From Anastatus disparis (Eukaryota; Arthropoda; Insecta; Hymenoptera; Eupelmidae), in NCBI GenBank assembly GCA_017163975.1, contig JAFFSR010000369.1:3736001-3800000 (forward strand): a stretch of DNA of 64,000 bases, read 5' to 3'. The notes below the pieces were generated by a model, which did no database searches, was not told the DNA's origin, and saw only the letters and a list, made by a program, of their open reading frames with translations. Position numbers and translations under genes: made by a program. Shown here one piece after another: positions 45,201-58,075 of this stretch (positions are counted from its first letter, which is position 1; every line of letters starts with the position of its first letter).

Positions 45201-45404
45201 TTTCATGGAAGCATATTCTTAATTTATTGTGAGTACGTACTTCATATTCATCCATATTGATTTGAATCTTTATATTAACGAAGCGTTTTATCCAAGCCTG
45301 TTATTTTTAATAGGATTCATCAGTGGAGCGCCTTTTTCTAATTTTTTTCTCAACAGTCTCTCGTCCAGATACTTATTTGCATAGTATTCAACAAAGAAGT
45401 AGCC

Positions 45405-45597
45405 AATTCAACAGCACATCCCCATATGCAGCCAATTAAACAGTGCATCCCTATGTGAAGCTGATTAAACAGCGTATCCCCATATGCAGCCCATTAAATA
45501 GTGTATCCCCATATGCAGCCGATTTAACAGCGCATCCCCATATCCAGGTGATTCAACAGCGCATCCCCATATGTAGCTATTTCAACAGCGTATCAAA
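45405..45597 (+). repeat. Minisatellite of ~30-33-bp units, about six copies
   Basis: Units of the form CAGCGCATCCCCATATG with a variable middle (GCAGCCAATTAAA, GTAGCTATTTCAA). Unit spacing is regular but the linkers differ. Confidence 0.85.
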
Positions 45598-46199
45598 CTA
45601 TTAATTATGATAGCGTTGGTTGATATGTACCCTGCTGAAAATATATACGTATTTTAGTTACGGATCTCAGATACGTAACAAAATTACGTAATCCATACGT
45701 AACAAAGCGTTCAAATTAGTTACGTATTATGAGATACGTATTTGATATTGATGATACGTAGTTTCAATACGTATTCCACAGAGCATACGTAATTAAGCTA
45801 GGTTCAATGATCAATCAATCAAATGTTGATGCATATTCCATACAAAAAAAACGCTGCCAAGTGCTTTGGCGGAATGCTTTCTCATAGAGCTCTTTGAGTT
45901 TCATTAATTTTTTTATATTTATTTAAATGTGATTTTAATATTCAAAAATTATCTAACATTAATATTTACTCATAGTGTACTTTATAAATTTCGAACACAT
46001 ATGCTAGCTGTTTGCTTTTTCAACATGTATAATTTATTTTAAATCATCAAGTAACACAAAAAAATTTGTTCTATTGAAAAAATGAGTAATAAAAAGAATG
46101 ATGACAACAAAATTTCTAATCTTTATAAAATGCAATCATATTTCTGTATAAATACAGTTCATGTTTATGGCTCTATAAAAAAAACTACTCTATGAATAC

Positions 46200-46881
46200 C
46201 AATTTTCAATAGCTTCCCGTCTACTTATACAAAAACAAAGATAGCATGCGAAATTTGAAGCAAATCCATCGAGTGATTTTCGAGATCTAATTGGCTGAAT
46301 AAATAACATTTTCTTTTCAAAATTTTAAAAACGCTCTAAAATTAAAACTACCCTATGAAAATAAATTTTTGAAAATTTCCCTTTTTTCGGCAGTTGTAAA
46401 TGATTTCCCTGCAAATTTGAGAACAAATCTATCGAGTACTTTACGTAAAATAAAAAAAATAAGAAATAAAAAATCGAAATTTTTTTTCAAAATCTTTAAA
46501 ATTCTCTAAAATTGTAACCACTCTAGGAAAATTAGTTTTTAAAAGCTTATTTTTTTCAGACAATATGGAATGATTGTACAAAAATTTTGGAGAAAATTTA
46601 TAGTATGGTTTACACAAAATAGAAGATAAATAAAAAATAAATTTTTTTTTTAATTTTCAAAATGCTTTAAAATTAAAATTGCTCTGAGAAAATATGTTTT
46701 CCAAAGCTTGTTTTTTCATACAGTAGCGAATAACTTGAATTTAAATTTTGAAGCAAATCTATCAAATGGTTTACGTAAAATAGAAAAAAATTGAAAATAA
46801 AAATTTTTTAAAAAATTTTAAATATGCTCTAAAATTAAAAGTGCGCTGAGAAAATCAGTTTTCAAAAGTTTTTCTACTTTT
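46200..46881 (+). repeat. ~165-bp degenerate tandem repeats, left block
   Basis: Landmark AAAT(C/T)(C/T)ATCGAGTA...TTACGTAAAATA recurs near 46262, 46427, 46597 and 46757. The solo LTR interrupts the array. Confidence 0.75.
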
Positions 46882-46886
46882 GCAGT

Positions 46887-48326
46887 TGTTACGGATAGAA
46901 TAGAATTTAATATAGAAAATAATCATGAATTTAGAATGTATTTATATTAAGATAAAATTATAGGAAACGTTAGTTACTCGAAGTTTTAATTTAAGTATTT
47001 TTCAAATATGTTTTAGTTTACAATCGTTTTCTTATGAAGTATATTTTTTAACTAAACATTAAATTCTTAGTTAAGATAAACATATACTTTAGCTTGACAA
47101 TAAAGCAGTTGTGTAGAAGTAACGTAGAATATTATTTAAAATCTCTATAGCTTATGATATTCGAATATCATATTAATCATAGGTATAAATGTATTTCTTT
47201 GAGATTGATTGTTTTAAGTTTTGTAATCTCTATTTCGATAGAAAAATTGTTATTTTATATTTTTAAATAAGATTTCTTTAATAAATAGACTTATGTAATT
47301 TTTCTTCATTATTATGTTTAAATGTTATTAAAATTTCTCAGTATGAATGATTGAATAAATAATATTTGTATCTAAAAATTGTATATGTTTAAAATAAAGA
47401 ATAACCAAATAATAAAATATTTTCGTAAAATATGCATAAATTTATATGAATGAATAATATAGTAAATTAATTATTAATTAATTGTTGTACTGCGATACTT
47501 CGACTGTTGTATTAAATATAAGATGTTTATGTATTATAAAAAGAACATTTGAATAAATTAAATGGAAGGGAGTTGCACAAAACTAATTAGGTTATTTAAA
47601 TAAATAAGTTCAGTATTTAAAATTAATTACAATATACAGAAAAATATATAAAAAGAATTTATTAAGAATATATTGAATTGAATAGTAAACAATAAATAAT
47701 AATAATATAATTAATAAAAGATTAAAAGGGCGGAAAAAATTGTGCAATTGTATGCAAGAACCATTTTGGTGGCGATCTCTGTGCATGGCTATGCCATGGC
47801 CTGGAAGCCAAATTTATTTTCTACGTGAAAAGATGAGATTTGTCTTGTCATTTAATTTTCACGTAGACTGTGTGCACGAGAAAATTTTATAGTTTTCTCG
47901 GGGCCACTAGCTAGTCGGTCAAAATCGAAAAGGTTCTTGTGCACAAACGGCTCTACAAAAGCTCGGAACTAGCGATAAGCAGCCGGGATGGTGGGGGTCA
48001 TTTTTTCCTTGACATATATAAGGGCCCGTGGCCTATGCACTTTAGAATTCTTTTTAGACTCTCTTAGATTCAGATCTAAAATACTACTCACTTGCTGTAT
48101 ATCTAAACTCACTCAAGTTAAATTTCTTTACTCACTCTTTGTATAGTGTCTTACAATTTTGTATTATTTTAAATAGATTTTTCTATTGAGTCAAAAGACT
48201 ATTGATTTAAACAGATTATAGAAACTAGATTAGTTTTGTGCGAATTCAGACTAATTTATAAATTTAATATCATTGTTAAAATATTTTTATTTTATTATAT
48301 TCCTATTCCCAACACTATACGTAACA
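46887..48326 (+). mobile_element. Solo LTR with 5-bp target duplication
   Basis: A 1440-bp unit TGTTACGGATAG...CTATACGTAACA flanked by GCAGT on both sides (46882-46886 and 48327-48331). A TATATAAGGG box lies near 48016 with a promoter-like downstream region. It splits the 165-bp repeat array, so it arrived after the array formed. No internal coding region remains. Confidence 0.9.
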
Positions 48327-48331
48327 GCAGT

Positions 48332-48860
48332 CAAAATTAAGTTCCATACAAATTTTCAAACAAATTCTGCAAGTAGTTTACGTAAAATACAAAAAAAATG
48401 AAAAATTGAAAGTTTTTTAAAATTTTTGAAATGACTCTAAAAAAAAAATTACGCTAAGAAAACCAATCCTCAATAGCTTCCGCATTAGTTGATCGAAAAA
48501 TTGAATTGTATGGAAAATTTGAAGTAAATCCATCGAGTAGTTTTTATGATTTTATTGGCCTAATAAATAGAAACATTTTTTTCAAAAAGTTCAAAATGCT
48601 CTAAAATTAAAACAAAGCTAAGAAAATCAGTTTTTTAAAATTTATTTTATTTGAACAATCACAAATAATTTCCGTGCAAATTTTGAAGTAAATTCATCGA
48701 GTAGTAAACAAAAAAAAAAATTAGAAATCGAATTTTTTTTTTTTAATTAACTCAAAAATGAAAACTACGCTAGGAGAACCAATTATCAATAGCTTCCCAG
48801 CAAGTTAGTCAGTAAACAATCAGAAGCAAATCCATCGAGTAGTGAGATACAATTTACTAA
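48332..48860 (+). repeat. ~165-bp degenerate tandem repeats, right block
   Basis: Continuation of the array after the solo LTR, with landmarks near 48362, 48526, 48689 and 48826. Confidence 0.75.
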
Positions 48861-48874
48861 CTGAAATCATACAT

Positions 48875-49017
<143 letters not shown>

Positions 49018-49139
49018 GACATTTTCTGGAAGCCACTTTTTTCGACTCATTGAGTTCAAATATGTACAAATTAATGAAAATATAGAAAAAAAATTTTTTT
49101 ATCGATACAATGCTTTCTCTATGAGAAAGCAATAAGTAT

Positions 49140-50530
49140 TTTCTCGCATAATATACGTAACTACAAGACAGGTTTCGTAGTAAAGGTACGTAATTTTTTC
49201 CACATAATACGTATCCTGATCACATCTTCTAATTGGAATACGTAATTTTTATAAATACATGTGCCAGATACATGTATTTCAAGCGCATAATACCGAATTT
49301 TTTATTCGAATTTCAGACTTAAATACGTATTGATTCTAGGAATACGTAATTTTGAACACTAGATACGTGTATACGAATCAGGGTTCGTATTCAGAATACG
49401 TAATTGTAGGCCACACCGTGTCAAAACTACATATTTAATGCAAAAAATACGTGATTTACTACCGCCGGTTCGGGCTTCAATACGTATCACCAGTACAATC
49501 ACGTAATTTAGAGCAAAAGATACCCCACAAAATATGTATTTGATTAAAATACGTAATTTTCATTTATATATATGCCCAATATGTGTATTTTTTGTTATTA
49601 ATATAAGTATTTTTCACCGATATATATGCATGAGATATGGATTTATAATATATATTGAATGCAAATAATACGTAATTTTTAATTTCAATAGCAGGCTTGA
49701 ATACGTATCACCTGTATAAACAGATAATTTCGAGCACAAGATACGTATTCGAGCCTAAAACTGCGATCGAACATTACGTATTTTTTGCATCAAATACGTA
49801 CTTTTGACATGTGAGTGGCCTATAATTACGTATTCTGAATACGAATCCCGCCCCATAGATACATATTTTGTGCTCGAAATTACGTAATTGTACTGGCCAT
49901 ATGTATTCAAGCCCAGAACTGCGATTTAAAATTACGTAATTTCCGCTTGAAATACGTATTAAAAAGACATATAATCGGCATACATATAGATGAAAATTAC
50001 GTATTTTAATTACGGCATGTGTTCAGGATACGTATATAGCAAATATTACGTATCTTTACTACAAAACCTGCCTCGTGGATACGTATCTTATGCTTGAAAT
50101 TACGTATTTGTACTGGCGATACGTATTCGAGCCTAAAACTGCGATTGTAAATTACGTATTTTTCGGATTAATATTCAATTTTTACATGTGTGCAGCCTAC
50201 AATTACGTATTCTAAATATGAACCCTGATTCGAAAAAACGTATCTAGTTCTCAAAATTACGTATTCCTAGAATCAATATGTATTCAAGCCTGAAATCCGA
50301 ATCGAAAATTACGTATTATACGCATGAAATACGTATCAAAAATACATATATCCAGCACAAGTATTTGTAAAAATTACGTATTCCAATTGGAAGATGTGTT
50401 CAGAATACGTATTAAATGGAAAAAATTACGTACCTTTACTATGAAACCTGTCTTGTAAATACATATATTGTGTGAGAAATTACGTATCTCTTGTATGAAA
50501 TATGTATCATAGTTTAATTGATTCATCAAT
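49140..50530. repeat. Large palindrome built of TACGTA repeats
   Basis: The sequence from about 49140 to 49790 is the inverted partner of about 49800 to 50505. Landmarks: CAAGACAGGTTTCGTAGTAAAGG against CTTTACTATGAAACCTGTCTTG (about 49160 and 50440), and GATTCTAGGAATACG against its inverse near 50265. Dozens of TACGTA sites occur at intervals of roughly 20-40 bp. Confidence 0.85.
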
Positions 50531-50932
50531 AAATCTTGCTTAATTACGTATGCTCCCTTGGAATACGTATTGAAACTACGTATCATCAATATCAAATACG
50601 TATCTCATAATACGTAATAAATTCGAACGCTTTGTTACGTATGGATTACGTAATTTTGTTACGTATCTGAGATATGTAACTAAAATACGTATATATTTTC
50701 AACAGGGTATTTTTTACTATGAATTTGGATTCAACGATTTTACTAACACTAAAATATATTGAAATTCACAACATTTCTTTATAAGCAATTTTTCTGTATA
50801 AATTGTGTTCTGATTATTTCTATTTTCTCCGTTGACAAAGGCGTTTTTTCCGGAAAATAATTTCAAATTATTTTTATATTTTGTTCTTGAAAGAGCAACA
50901 TTAGGATGTAACACATGTACATTATGATAAAT

Positions 50933-51300
50933 TTATCCACATATTCTCATAGCTTGTGGTCCTTTACCTGCCAATTTATCAAAATTAGCACCAAAACTTG
51001 CAAAAGCTAAAGTATTATTGTACAACCTGATATTTCGTCGAAAATCAATCCTTTCTCCTGTAAATTCAGTTACTAAAGGCTTTAATTGTTCTGGGTAAGG
51101 AGCAGTTTTTAACAATTCTATTTCACCTTTACGATGACAGTTGGAGAAACGTTCACTTTTAGTATATTTGAAAGCAAAATATTTCGCATTACAGTAAACA
51201 CATGTATGTGTCATGAAGCCAATGTCATTTTCAGATATGATATTTTCATCGAAATATATATTTGCTATACAACCATTGAGTTTAGAATCACTTTCTTTAG
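50933..51300 (-). pseudogene. Helitron-like protein, N-terminal fragment
   Basis: Minus-strand frame with a Cys-containing motif MTHTCVYCNAKYFAFKYT, FSNCHRKGEIELLKTAPYP, FRRNIRLYNNTLAFASFGANFDKLAGKGP and a final RICG. This is the pattern just before the Rep/helicase domains in Helitron proteins of insects. Upstream a low-complexity Lys/Asn-rich frame (51546-51301) leads in; downstream the frame stops after RICG. The Rep and helicase domains are missing. Confidence 0.65.
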
Positions 51301-52856
51301 CTAGAACTTTCTATTTAATTTCTTTAATTTTTTTTCCTTTCTGTCCTTTATTATTTTATCATTAAACTTGTCCAATACAATATTATTATTGTTATTATAA
51401 TTTTTATTTTTGTTATTTTTATTATAATATTTATTGTCTTCAGTGTTCAATTGTTTACACTCTATAAGTAATGTCTTTAATTGATAAAGATCATATTTAT
51501 ATTTTTGCTTTTTTTTTATCAATTGGTTTATTTTTTGTAGTATCATTATTTAAATGTTCATTCTCATCAATTTTTAATTGTTTACACCTTATGCGTGATT
51601 CTTCTAATTGGTGAAAATCATTATTTATTTGTGTTTTGTTAATAATATCTGTATTTTTCAATTTTGGATTTTCAATTTTTTTAATTATTTACATTTTATC
51701 ATATTCATTATATTGTTCATTTTTAAAATTTCTATAAGTTTTTCTTTTTTTCACGCAGTTGTTTAAATTCATAAGTATCTCTATTTTCAATCAATTTCAT
51801 TTTTGATATCTTATTTTTTTCTAATTTATTTTATATTTATCTGTTAGTTCTTCTTTTATTTTTATATAAGTTTTTTTTATATATCAAGCCTTATTGGCAC
51901 GTATATGTTGCAGTTCATCAGTACTATTTTTTTTCTTTAATTTCATTTTTGTTATTTTAGTATTTTTTAATTTTTTGTTATATGTATTTGATTGTTCTAC
52001 TTTAATTTTTATTAGTGAAAAATACCTTGCTCTTAACGTCGCTCGGTTAAATTTTCATATATTAGATTATTATGTGTAAATGACTAATTTTAAGTAATAA
52101 TAGCCTCAGCTTAATAATTTTTATATTGTAGTTTTGTGCTAAATTTAATATTTGTATTTTCATTAAAAATGTTAATTAGAATTGAAATATCGATAACATT
52201 TATTAAAAAACGAATCAATTTAATCCACTGTAAAAGTAAAAATTTTTATAAGCACTGTAAATTATAGACAAAGAAAATCACATTTATTATTAGATGTTTT
52301 ATTTATTTGAAGACTAATATTGTACATCACGTACATGTTAGAATAAATGTAATTATTATGAAATTTTACACAATTCGTATTTTGAAATAATGTAAGAAAA
52401 ATTTTATAATATCTCATTTAAGATAGATCATTGGAGAAATGTATGTAAAATTTGTTAAATTGTAAGATTATGATAAATATAAAATAATAAATATAAAATC
52501 TGTATATAATATAATTGCTAGATTATTGCTATAATAAAAATGAGCAACATGTGAATTTAAATAAAGATCTAATAACAGGATTGTTAATTAAAATATTGAT
52601 ATGACGCTTATTATGTAATTTAAACTTAATAAAAGTAATATAGAGACTCATGATTATTTACATTTTGATATACGGAAATATTATGTTTTTAATCAAACAA
52701 ACCAAACATGGACAGAAAGTAAGAAAATTAAAAATTCTTTAATGATCAGGGAGGTTGTTCTACCAAACTTCACAACTTTTTATCACAAGATCGGTAGATA
52801 TGAAATTAATATGTCAAACAGAGACCAGAATGTGCTTAGTTGATTATTGACAAAGA
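51301..52856. other. Very AT-rich stretch
   Basis: Open frames here are Lys/Asn/Ile-rich by composition only. No supported gene or repeat. Confidence 0.45.
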
Positions 52857-53531
52857 GAAATAGTACATTATGAACCAAGGTCGCGAAATAGGGGATTTTG
52901 GCCCGAATGTGAGTTTTTCACACTCATTAAAAGCAAAATTCACACGAGGGACATAAATCCCCGTCGCACCCGTGGTGCATATACTATTTTTTAACCCGAG
53001 AGACGAGAAATACGTATTTTTGGTTTACTTTTGCGAGCTCGAAATAATACATTCTTCAGAGGGTCAAAAAATACTTTTTAAAATCACTTTTGCTGAACGT
53101 AAAAACTGCAATTAATTTTAAAAGTCTAAGAACTTTTAATAGTGCTATATACAAAACCTTTTTAAAGCAGCATAAGCGAAATAGTACATTACGTAACGGG
53201 TATGGAAAGGTTTTGTTTGCAAAACGAGAAGTTTACGGCCTGAGTTAAAGGTGAGGGTTGTAACGAGTTTCATAAAAAATCCTTTTTGACCTTCAGGGCG
53301 CAAAATTCGATTTCTATGTTTGTCAAGCGAATTTACTATTTCGTGCCCGCTTGACAAGCATAGAAATCGAATGTTTCACCCTTTAGATAAAAAATCAACA
53401 TGTGTACCACGGACGCAAGGGGATTCGCGACCCTCGTGCGAATTTAGCGCTCTCTCTCGTCGATCTAGCGTTCATTCGCACTCTAGCCGTAATCCCCTAT
53501 TTTACGCCCTTGGTACACAATGTACTATTTC
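52857..53531. mobile_element. Inverted-repeat MITE with GAAATAGTACATT ends
   Basis: Left end GAAATAGTACATTATG...ACCAAGG and right end CCTTGGTACACAATGTACTATTTC are inverted partners, each joined to an AATAGGGGAT / ATCCCCTATT segment. A third copy of the terminal motif (GCGAAATAGTACATTACG) sits inside near 53177, and an internal inverted pair lies at about 53305-53370 (TTGTCAAGCG / CGCTTGACAAG). Confidence 0.75.
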
Positions 53532-53619
53532 ATACTAGTTACTTAGTATATTTTTCGCCATGAGAGCCAAAAAAGAGCAACGAAGTTGCGATTTTAGGGT
53601 TGGAATGGCGAAAAAATTA

Positions 53620-54580
53620 TTTCGAATTGTATACACACCAATACATTCACGCTCAGATATCGTTACATGCACACTTTTTGACAAACACATCGCATTTAAT
53701 AACATTCACGAACACCCAACGATACACACGACAACATAGTGTCGGCAAGCACACACATATCCAATATTCAACCCATATACGACGCACGCCAATAGGCACA
53801 CTTACAAACAACACAAACATATTCATTAAAATAACATTCACTATCAGCAACACGCTAAAATACTTACATAAACACACGATTAAACAAATATACACATACA
53901 CACACAACGTATACACATTCACAAACAAACACACGCACACTCACACATGCGTGCATACACACATGCGCACATATACACGTACATGCATACACACACACCG
54001 ACAATTACACAGAAAAACATATTAAAGCTAGAAGAACATACTGATACACACACACTAATAGACTTATCGAAAAACTTACACGCCTACCGAAATACACACG
54101 CTTATAGATACACGTACATACCGATACATACACAATCACCAAAACTTAAATGGATACACATACATACTAATTTATAAACATGCACTTAATAAATAGGAAT
54201 TGTTACGAACACACATTCACTGACACAGAGAAACCCACTAACACGCACAAAAACATACACATAGATACACAAATACAATATGAATACTTTTCAACCGACA
54301 TGAACACTCATTAATTCACATTTCCACAGCATATATACACACACACTCATAAACAAACGCACATATACTTACACATACACAAACACACACATGCACACAC
54401 ATACATACACATGCGTGCACTTAAACACACATACACATATCCGCGCACACACTCACAGATACGTACACACACATACACACCGAGATACATAAAATCGCAT
54501 GCGCGTACAGCACAAACACAAATACACGAATTCATACCAATGCACGCAGACACCAAGACATGCACGTACACCGAAACTTT
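53620..54580 (+). repeat. CA/ACAY-rich low-complexity tract
   Basis: Nearly 1 kb of irregular ACAC, ACAT and CATA repeats with almost no G on the + strand. Open frames in it are compositional. Confidence 0.9.
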
Positions 54581-54589
54581 AATTCGGAG

Positions 54590-54765
54590 ATGAATTCGAT
54601 AACTCTTCGTTACACTAATTCATTGAAGTCGGTAGTGGTTCTTTGTAAGAGGGTCGCACTTTCCTCCAAGCTAATATTCATACGTTCGTCGATTACATGA
54701 TCGTTCAGACACCATCTGCCTGCATGCCTGGCTCTGTAGAGGGGAGCAAAATCAATCCATTTTTT
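54590..54765 (-). mobile_element. Possible R1-like LINE 3' end fragment
   Basis: The segment near 54727-54760 (GGCTCTGTAGAGGGGAGCAA) matches the 3' UTR of LINE 2 near 13826, and weaker similarity continues towards the ACAY tract (TTCGTCGATTACATGATC against CGTCGATCGCATAATC). It could be the tail of a related element inserted in ACAY repeats. Confidence 0.45.
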
Positions 54766-56184
54766 TTACGTATCAATCTCTTTAATACGAAACGAATAAA
54801 ATAAATTTAAAATATAAAATAAGAGAAAGTTGAATTATTATTTGATTCAAATTAAAGATAATTATCAATCGAGATTTTTTTTTATAACTTTGTTATAATA
54901 ATAGCAAATTAAAGGTTCACAACAATCACAAGTTTAATATTCCTAATAACTTATTTAAATTACATATTATTAACCACTGGTATTCATCAAAACTGTTTTT
55001 AATAAAAAATCTTGATTGCAATTATTCACTTATAAATCTTTATTGTAATCATTTACCAATGTATTACTGAAAGACAGATATGTCAAATAAGCAATATAAA
55101 ATAAGTTAATGGTGAAACTATCACTAATATCGATTATAACACAATGTGACTTACAAGGAGGAAGCAAACTGACGGATATGATTTTTTGATGAATAAAAAT
55201 GATCCCGTTTTTTTTCTTTTCTTTGAATAGGCCCCATAGATGAAGATATAGACATTTTTTCGAAAACATAATAAAAAGGAGCATTTATAAAATCTTAAAT
55301 AATGAAACAACTAAGACTCTTACAAAAAAATGAATAAAAAATACAATAAAGTACAGCCCAAATGCTTTATTATAAGCTTTCTTGCATTAAAAAAACTTCT
55401 GTGGTTTAAAAGTTACAGGCGATTAAAATATGCTGATGAAATAGCGTAAAAAATTAATGATATGTTACACGCTAAAAATATTAACAAAAATGAGGCAATT
55501 TTTAATTAGGCACAACTTTTGAACCACAGAAGCTTCTTTAGTTCAACAAAGCTTAAATTTCAGGCTTATTCTATTTCAAATCGAACAGCCTGTATACACT
55601 CAAGTCACTGCACAGATGAAGTATGTTATTCTATAGAATTATACTTGGAAATGAGGCGACACGAATTTTTTTTGCTGAAATATTAAAATTGCATAAGATG
55701 TGCACATCTGAAAATTGCATACAAAAACTAAATGTTCAAAGTGAAAATGTTCACATTAACTTTAAAGGGTATCGTCTTACTAATTTTCAACAAATTTTGG
55801 AAAATCTTTTTTGTTTTATTTTGTTTTGAGCCTTTTTCAATTCAGTGCAGGAAATTTAAAAAAAGACTAAAAAATGACTCAGATATATGACTTTTATAAA
55901 AAAATGAACTTTTTATGACGATGACTATAAACGATGACGAAAAAATGGTTTTTTCTCGAAAAAACCATTTTTTTTGTTGAAGTTTTTGGCTGTTAGAAGA
56001 CCAAATTACTTATCTAATGATACTTGTAAAATCCCGTATTTTTTTGTTTATAGCAAAAAAAAAATTCACAAATTTTATTGTTAAAAAATGTTTATATATA
56101 CGTTCAGAAGTCTTAAGTAATCTATATTCAAAAGCTGTCGCATGCTTCGCTTATCATTTGTATACATTTATATGCATGTCTCAA
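54766..56184. other. AT-rich stretch with two small inverted repeats
   Basis: It holds an inverted pair at about 55372-55412 and 55510-55553 (AACTTCTGTGGTTTAAAAGTT type) and a perfect 11-bp stem hairpin at 55944-55969 (AATGGTTTTTT, loop CTCG). No gene seen. Confidence 0.5.
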
Positions 56185-57092
56185 ACAGTAGCTTATAAGT
56201 TTCTAAAGAAAAACTTTCAATCTGCGTACTAAAAGCAAGTTGTCATGTATACATAAAAAATATTTAACGTGAAGCTATAAAAAAAGAAAAAGAAGAAGGT
56301 AAAAGTGATCCTTCTAATTAGGAGAGTATCACAATTCCGGATCATTGATTTCGCTGAAACTTTGAAATAAGTTTTCAGATGACAATATATGGAAAAAGCT
56401 ACGATCATAGTCACAAACGCTCAATATTTTCCTAGTTATAGGCAATTAGAGAAAATCATTAAAAAAGTTACTAGATTTTTAAGCCCATATAGTTCTTTAG
56501 CATTGATAGCTAGAAGCTTGAAACTTTTTTAAATGAAAGCTGAGCTCAAATCCTTTCAAATTAGTGGTTATAGCATATCAAAATATTATTTTTTTTCAAA
56601 ATATATAAAAAAGATAATTATAACAAAAGATGAAATTAGGTATAATCTTTATAACGCCATAACTTTGCAAAAAAATAATATTTTGATGTGCTATAACTAC
56701 GATTTTGAAAGGATTTGAGCTCAGCTTTCATTTTAAAAAAGTTTCGAGCTTTTAGCTATCAATGCTAAAGAACTATATGAGTTTAAAATTCTAGTAGATT
56801 TTTTAGTGATTTTCTTTAATTGCCTGTAACTAGAAAAATGTTGAACGTTTGTGACTATAACCGTAGGTTTTTCCATGTTTTATCATTTAAAAACTTATCC
56901 CATCGTTTAATCAAAATTCGTGATCCGGAGTCGTGATACTCTCCTAATTAGTAGGATCACTTTTACTTTCTTCTTTTTCTTTTTTTATAGCTTCACGTTA
57001 AATATTTTTTATGTATACATGACAACTTGCTTTTAGAACGCAGATTGAAAGTTTTTCTTTAGAAACTTATAAGCTTACTGTTTGCTTAATAA
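56185..57092. mobile_element. Palindromic MITE, copy 3, inside a longer palindrome
   Basis: The inner part (about 56316-56955, ends AATTAGGAGAGTATCAC / GTGATACTCTCCTAATT) is the same MITE family as at 32.2 and 38.9 kb. The inverted symmetry continues past those ends for about 130 bp on both sides (AACTTTCAATCTGCG, AAGCAAGTTGTCATGTATACAT and their inverses). Confidence 0.8.
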
Positions 57093-57402
57093 GATCACCA
57101 TTATTCCACAAAGCAAACGTAATTTCATCTTCACAATTTTTTTTCATTTCCAACAATTCTTATGTAATATTAGAATTGTCTGTACATCAAAACATAGTGT
57201 AACGGCTCATATCAATTTTGAATAGAATTATTAAATTTGATATTAATATTTTATTAATAATTTGTCATTATTTATAACATAGAATGATTTTCTGTAATAA
57301 TAAATTTAAATTACATTAAAGGTATAAGTAGGACTTCATAGTTACCTACTGAGGCCGATAAGATAACCCAAAATGTATATATATAGATATAGTAAAATGA
57401 TT

Positions 57403-57735
57403 ATAGAAATAGAATGTTCTATTTCTATTAAAAAGAGGTATTATCAATATATAATTGTTAATAATAAAATGTAACTTTCTAAAATAATTGTGTATATATA
57501 AATAGAACATTCTATTTATATGATATGTATAAAAATGATTACTCTATTTAAAGTTTAAAGATATAAATTAAAAAATTAGCTTTTTTAATTAATAAATAAT
57601 AAAATTAACTATAAAAAATAGTCTTTTAAAATGTAAAGGAAATATAATGTTTCTTTTACTAATATATTTATCTTAATTAAATGTTTCTTCTGTAAATATA
57701 TAAAATAAATGTTATGGAACATTCTATTTCCTAAA
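57403..57735. promoter_or_regulatory. Repeated GAAnnTTC palindromes upstream of a TATA box
   Basis: Perfect palindrome ATAGAAATAGAA-TG-TTCTATTTCTAT at 57403-57428, ATAAATAGAA-CA-TTCTATTTAT near 57500-57521, and GGAACATTCTATTTCC near 57716. Their core GAAnnTTC matches the layout of heat-shock-type elements, but they may simply be AT-rich palindromes. Confidence 0.4.
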
Positions 57736-57785
57736 ATATAATTCTTCAATAAGAAATAGAACCTCATAGAAGGTTTATGAAATAA

Positions 57786-57793
57786 TATAAAAG
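57786..57793 (+). promoter_or_regulatory. TATA box
   Basis: TATAAAAG followed by GC-richer sequence (AGCGTGAATCCAAGC); a transcription start would be expected near 57815. Confidence 0.45.
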
Positions 57794-58075
57794 AGCGTGA
57801 ATCCAAGCAAGCTCTCTCATTATCTTTGAGATGTTCGACCATGTAACATCTAACATGGATTCTATATTCATTCGATCATATACTGTCAGAAGTGTAAGAT
57901 CTAAGTACTCTGTATTAAAAATTGTCATGTAATTTTTCGAGATTTATAAAATATATATTTTCTTAATTTTTTAATAAAAAGATTAAGTATTTAAAATTTT
58001 AATGAGACTGTTCAAAAAGTTATTGAGAAAAGTATAACTCATCTCATCTCATTTATCATTTTTCATAGAAGTTCT

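Noticed and set aside
44866..45260. Ser/Leu-rich open frames near 45 kb
   Set aside because: Translated CT-rich LINE tail.
45405..45597. CRISPR-like pattern of repeats with varying linkers
   Set aside because: Eukaryotic context, short irregular units and no cas genes; an ordinary minisatellite.
53600..54593. Thr/His-rich open frames in the ACAY tract
   Set aside because: Compositional artefact of a simple repeat.
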